From Microcella sp. (GTDB lineage: Bacteria; Actinomycetota; Actinomycetes; Actinomycetales; Microbacteriaceae), in assembly GCA_020216895.1 (NCBI GenBank), contig JAIWOM010000021.1:1-12492 (forward strand): a stretch of DNA of 12,492 bases. The letters run 5' to 3'. The notes under the pieces were generated by a model that saw only the letters and a list, made by a program, of their open reading frames with translations, did no database searches and was not told the origin of the DNA. Within the stretch, counting starts at the first letter, position 1, and each line of letters opens with the position of its first letter. The position numbers and the translations under genes are program-made. Below are positions 9,898-12,492 of the stretch, piece by piece.

Positions 9898-10419
9898 ATG
9901 CAAAGATTGTCCACAGAGCAATGGGTCACGCACGAACGTCCAGCCAACCGTGCTGACTTTGACTTCGTGATCGGTGCCGTGCTCGATAGCCCAGGCGAAT
10001 TGCTCCAGTTTGAACAGATTCCCTCGAGAAGAGTCTCGGAGCGATCGTTTCAGATCTGCGCCTTACCGTTTCTGGCTTACGGATTGGCTCTTGGCGATGT
10101 CGTGTCAACGGAGCCCCGTGGCGTTCTTGAACCTGGACGTGATGAGTATCTCATCACGGCCGTAACGGAGAGGTCCGGAAACGGCCTGTTGCGAGTGTGG
10201 ATACGAACTAAGGACTCCAAGCCGCATGAGAGTGGTTCGGTTTTTCGGAAACTTTCCGACGCTTTCAACTCTGCGAGCGCCCTCTTCGAGACCTATGATC
10301 ACAGGCTCTTCTCCATCAATGTTGAGACGCCGGAAAAAATGAGTGTTTATCATTCCCTCATCGTAGGCATCACGGTTCCTGGAGAGGTCGAAACCGAAGT
10401 GTCGGTTCAGCCCATCTGA
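9898..10419 (+). CDS. Probable immunity protein for the RHS-HNH toxin (DUF4265-like)
   Basis: A 173-residue soluble protein with no signal peptide or membrane segment, 3 bases behind the toxin stop, the usual place for a polymorphic-toxin immunity gene. It should bind and block the HNH tip in the cytoplasm of the producer and its kin. I see similarity to DUF4265: an ICALPFLAYGLALGDVVSTE stretch (about 53-72), then YLITAVTERSGNGLLRVWI, recalling that family's iPFxxxxxxlGDvV...sGxxxxRv pattern. The assignment is from memory. By hand count it is acidic (about 24 Asp/Glu to 17 Lys/Arg), suiting a partner of a nucleic-acid-binding toxin. Start choice: the ATG at 9898 touches the AGGAG at 9893-9897, leaving no spacer, while TTG 9907 has the same AGGAG 9 nt upstream. 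Translation may therefore begin at 9907 (LSTEQWVTHERP; 170 residues). GC is about 52%, the lowest in the window. Confidence 0.8.
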   Translation: MQRLSTEQWVTHERPANRADFDFVIGAVLDSPGELLQFEQIPSRRVSERSFQICALPFLAYGLALGDVVSTEPRGVLEPGRDEYLITAVTERSGNGLLRVWIRTKDSKPHESGSVFRKLSDAFNSASALFETYDHRLFSINVETPEKMSVYHSLIVGITVPGEVETEVSVQPI

Positions 10420-10655
10420 GTCGGCCTGGCTGAAGAAGCGCCTGATTCGGCCTGGGTTTCGTGCCTATCCGGTTTCCTGTTCGGTGCGTGCCGCACTGGC
10501 TAGCCGGCCGGGGCGCTGCCGCTGTTCGGTGTCGTCGGTTGCGGGCTTCGCCGGGGGCGCGGACCAATGGCGCATCGTCAGCCCGCATCCGTCACGGTGC
10601 GGCGCTGGTCGCGGTCGTTGCGGCCGATGAGCAGGCTCCCCGCAGACTCCCCTCG
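10420..10655. other. Non-coding stretch between the immunity gene and ispH
   Basis: No believable gene is seen here. Reading frames on both strands lack ribosome binding sites and have low-complexity Arg/Ala-rich translations. Composition changes inside it: about 63% G+C at 10441-10500, then about 77% at 10501-10560, so the edge of the low-GC block lies near 10490. The word TCGGCCTGG occurs at 10421-10429 and 10446-10454. No hairpin followed by a T-run was found, so a terminator behind the toxin/immunity pair is not identified. The 16-bp repeat of the xseA start lies at 10584-10599. Confidence 0.5.
10584..10599. repeat. Right copy of the 16-bp perfect direct repeat
   Basis: This copy is identical over 16 bases to 861-876. 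On the minus strand it reads GTG ACG GAT GCG GGC TGA, that is the first four codons of xseA followed by a Gly codon and a stop, with no Shine-Dalgarno sequence. It lies 68 bases before the ispH start. If xseA and ispH were once direct divergent neighbours, this could be a leftover or target duplication of the xseA start made when the intervening block entered. Chance similarity remains possible. Confidence 0.55.
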
Positions 10656-10668
10656 TAGACTGACCCCG
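10656..10668 (+). promoter_or_regulatory. Probable -10 box of a leaderless ispH transcript
   Basis: TAGACT at 10656-10661 matches the TAnnnT -10 consensus. It ends 6 bases before the GTG at 10668, so transcription would start at or next to the start codon. No Shine-Dalgarno sequence lies upstream of that GTG (TAGACTGACCCC precedes it), which agrees with leaderless translation, common in Actinobacteria. No matching -35 hexamer is obvious. Confidence 0.5.
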
Positions 10669-11744
10669 TGAGCACGATCACCAATGGCGCCCTCGGCACG
10701 ACTCTGACGGCCCCCGTCATCCCGCAGCGGCGCGAGCGGCTGCGGCCGGTCGAGGTCGACCGCGAGAAGCGCGTGCTCCTGGCCGCCCCGCGCGGCTACT
10801 GCGCGGGCGTCGACCGCGCTGTGATCGCCGTCGAGAAGGCGCTCGAGCAGTATGGGGCTCCGGTCTACGTGCGCAAGCAGATCGTGCACAACGTGCACGT
10901 CGTGAGCGAGCTCGAGAAGCAGGGCGCGATCTTCGTCGACGAGGTCGACGAGGTGCCGCCCGGCTCGCACATCGTGTTCTCGGCGCACGGCGTGAGCCCC
11001 GCCGTCGTGCAGGGTGCGGCCGACCGCGACCTGCAGGCCATCGACGCCACCTGCCCGCTGGTGACGAAGGTGCACCGCGAAGCGGTGCGGTTCGCGAAGC
11101 AGGACTACCGCATCCTGCTCATCGGCCACGCCGGCCACGAAGAGGTCGAGGGCACGATGGGCCACGCGCCCGAACGCACCATTCTGGTCAACGACCCCGA
11201 CGAGGCCGACCGCATCGAGGTGCCCGAGACCGACGCGCTCATCTGGCTCTCGCAGACCACCCTCAGCGTCGACGAGACGATGGAGACCGTGCGGCGTCTG
11301 CGCGCGCGGTTCCCGCACCTGCAAGACCCCCCCAGCGACGACATCTGCTACGCCACGCAGAACCGCCAGGTCGCCATCAAGAAGGTCGCTCCCGAGGCCG
11401 ACCTCGTGATCGTCGTCGGCTCGGCCAACAGCTCGAACAGCGTGCGCCTGGTCGAAGTGGCGCTCGAGTACGGCGCCAAGGCCGCCTACCGCGTCGACTA
11501 CGCCAGCGAGATCAAGCAGGAGTGGTTCGAGGGCGTCGCCACCGTCGGCGTCACGAGCGGCGCGAGCGTTCCCGAGGTGCTCGTCGAGCAGGTGCTCGCC
11601 GACCTGCGCGACGCCGGCTTCGACGCGGTCTCCGAGGTCAAGACTGCGGAGGAAGACCTGCAATTCTCCCTGCCGAAAGAGCTGCGCCGCGACGCGCAGG
11701 GCAACGTCGACGAACGGGCGCTCGGCGGGCGCATCCGCGACTGA
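10668..11744 (+). CDS. ispH: 4-hydroxy-3-methylbut-2-enyl diphosphate reductase (LytB)
   Basis: Last enzyme of the MEP pathway. This cytosolic iron-sulfur protein reduces HMBPP to isopentenyl and dimethylallyl diphosphate, the isoprenoid building blocks. The 358 residues carry all expected motifs: [13 protein letters not shown] with cluster ligand Cys45, VRKQIVHN with His74, FSAHGVSP with His107, [11 protein letters not shown] with Cys129, [15 protein letters not shown] with His157 and Glu159, [10 protein letters not shown] with Thr197/Thr198, [11 protein letters not shown] with Cys227, and [11 protein letters not shown]. The three cysteines bind the [4Fe-4S] cluster. The N-terminus has about 33 residues before the conserved core begins, so the protein is longer than the roughly 316-residue E. 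coli enzyme, and the tail after [13 protein letters not shown] is also longer. The GTG start follows a -10 box directly. The gene is of normal host composition and essential in type, and marks the right-hand housekeeping flank. Confidence 0.97.
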   Translation: MSTITNGALGTTLTAPVIPQRRERLRPVEVDREKRVLLAAPRGYCAGVDRAVIAVEKALEQYGAPVYVRKQIVHNVHVVSELEKQGAIFVDEVDEVPPGSHIVFSAHGVSPAVVQGAADRDLQAIDATCPLVTKVHREAVRFAKQDYRILLIGHAGHEEVEGTMGHAPERTILVNDPDEADRIEVPETDALIWLSQTTLSVDETMETVRRLRARFPHLQDPPSDDICYATQNRQVAIKKVAPEADLVIVVGSANSSNSVRLVEVALEYGAKAAYRVDYASEIKQEWFEGVATVGVTSGASVPEVLVEQVLADLRDAGFDAVSEVKTAEEDLQFSLPKELRRDAQGNVDERALGGRIRD

Positions 11745-11787
11745 TCGGTCGATACCGAGACCGCGACAGGCTGAGACGGAGGCGGGC

Positions 11788-11814
11788 ATGACCGGAACGG
11801 ACAACCGCCGATGA
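11788..11814 (+). CDS. 8-codon mini-ORF ahead of the membrane protein gene (possible leader peptide)
   Basis: ATG at 11788 has a good Shine-Dalgarno sequence, GGAGG at 11778-11782, 5 nt upstream. It encodes MTGTDNRR and stops at TGA 11812-11814, which overlaps the ATG of the next gene (ATGA at 11811-11814). The strong ribosome binding site thus belongs to the mini-ORF, and the following gene has only weak purine-rich sequence of its own. This suggests translational coupling or re-initiation. It may have no function beyond recruiting ribosomes. Confidence 0.35.
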   Translation: MTGTDNRR

Positions 11815-12492
11815 CCGCCGTCGGTGTGCGCGCCGCCAGGCCCCGACGTGTCGGGCCGCGCAGCGTCGGGCTGCCTCGGCCGGTCGCCGCCCGGGTTGTC
11901 GTGACGGGGCTGGCAACGACCCAGCGCGTGGTCGCCGCCATCGGCTCGCTGCTCGCCGCGGCGATCGTCATCGATGCCCTCGTCGCCGTCGACGCGCTCG
12001 CGGCGGCCCCGCTGCTCGTCACCCCGTTCATCGGCGTCGGGATGCTCGCGCTCGTGCTGCTCTGGCGCCCGACCGTGCTCACCGCCGGGCTGTATCTGCT
12101 CGGCGGTGCCGTCTTCTCGGTCGCCGTGCCGGTGCTGATCCTGGATGCTGCGCCCGAGCTCGAGTCCACCGGCCCGTACCTCTTCAACCGCATCGCGACC
12201 GCGCTGTGCCTGGTCGGCGCCCTCGGCGGGCGCGCCCTCAGCGGGGTGCTCTGGACGGCCCTGGCCTTCATTGTGGCGCAGGCCAGCGTGTCGATCGGTC
12301 TCACGCTCGCTGACGCCACGGTGCGCACGGGCCTCGGCCCGCTCATCGTCGCCTCGATCGCGGTCGCCGCCTACACGACCCTCGCGATCGCGCAGCGGCA
12401 GACCGAGCGCCGCCTCGCGGTGCTGACGGCGACCGCGGCCGAGCAGTCGGAGGTCGACCGCCGCCGGTCGCTCGAGCTGCGCGCGGCGGCCG
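11811..12492 (+). CDS. Polytopic membrane protein, probably a sensor histidine kinase (5' part; runs off the right edge)
   Basis: An open frame of 227 codons from ATG 11811 continues beyond the window without a stop. After a basic N-terminus of about 35 residues come about six hydrophobic segments (about 40-60, 66-84, 90-112, 127-139, 143-165, 176-194). A cytoplasmic, probably coiled-coil stretch begins at AIAQRQTERRLAVLTATAAE and ends in EVDRRRSLELRAAA. That last string, right after a membrane domain, resembles the linker before the ATPase region of actinobacterial two-component sensor kinases. The catalytic part is not in the window, so the kinase call is an inference; another membrane protein is possible. 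The frame is open upstream to a TGA at 11772 with no other start codon in between, so ATG 11811 (or GTG 11826) is the start. It follows ispH by 66 bases in the same direction. Confidence 0.6.
   Translation, partial: MTAVGVRAARPRRVGPRSVGLPRPVAARVVVTGLATTQRVVAAIGSLLAAAIVIDALVAVDALAAAPLLVTPFIGVGMLALVLLWRPTVLTAGLYLLGGAVFSVAVPVLILDAAPELESTGPYLFNRIATALCLVGALGGRALSGVLWTALAFIVAQASVSIGLTLADATVRTGLGPLIVASIAVAAYTTLAIAQRQTERRLAVLTATAAEQSEVDRRRSLELRAAA

Noticed and set aside
10461..10658. A 65-residue plus-strand frame before ispH
   Set aside because: No ribosome binding site, Arg/Ala-rich composition, and it runs into the ispH promoter.
11745..11758. Hairpin TCGGT-CGAT-ACCGA after the ispH stop as a terminator
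   Set aside because: Only a 5-bp stem and no T-run follows; too weak to call.
10578..11804. A 408-residue minus-strand open frame opposite ispH
   Set aside because: It mirrors the codon pattern of ispH in a high-GC genome and has no recognisable domain; ispH is certain on the plus strand.

Overview
The window is high-GC DNA (about 72-75% G+C in hand-counted lines of the outer genes) with GTG/TTG starts, many CTCGAG/GGATGC-type words and actinobacterial protein families. It is most likely a member of the Actinobacteria, probably close to Microbacteriaceae. The genus cannot be fixed from the window.

Layout from left to right. (1) Positions 1-872, minus strand: the 5' part of xseA, the large subunit of exonuclease VII, running off the left edge. 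(2) Positions 958-2756, plus strand: a two-gene ABC exporter, an ATPase whose stop overlaps the start of an ABC-2 type permease (ATGA). It is divergent from xseA. (3) About 2860/2893-9894, plus strand: a gene of about 7 kb for a secreted RHS/YD-repeat polymorphic toxin of about 2333 residues. It has a signal peptide, an N-terminal RHS-associated region, a DNRLRE-like domain, two fibronectin-III-like modules, two PA14-like domains within the RHS shell, the RHS-repeat-associated core and a C-terminal HNH nuclease tip. (4) 9898-10419, plus strand: a small acidic cytosolic protein directly behind the toxin, the likely cognate immunity protein, with similarity to DUF4265. (5) 10420-10667: a non-coding stretch that returns to high GC. 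(6) 10668-11744, plus strand: ispH (lytB), apparently with a leaderless GTG start behind a TAGACT -10 box. (7) 11811 to the right edge: the N-terminal part of a polytopic membrane protein that looks like a sensor histidine kinase, preceded by an 8-codon mini-ORF.

xseA and ispH (divergent) are commonly neighbours in Actinobacteria. The ABC exporter and the RHS toxin/immunity pair lie between them here. Base composition falls from about 73% G+C (exporter) to about 60% (RHS body), about 53-57% (nuclease tip) and about 52% (immunity gene), then returns to more than 70% near 10500. This pattern suggests a transferred toxin/immunity cassette in a housekeeping neighbourhood. A perfect 16-bp direct repeat of the xseA start region, found again upstream of ispH, brackets the whole inserted block and may be a trace of the insertion. 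The most interesting biology is the HNH-tipped RHS toxin with its downstream immunity gene, presumably used in contact-dependent competition between bacteria. No tRNA, rRNA, CRISPR array, transposase or integrase gene was seen.
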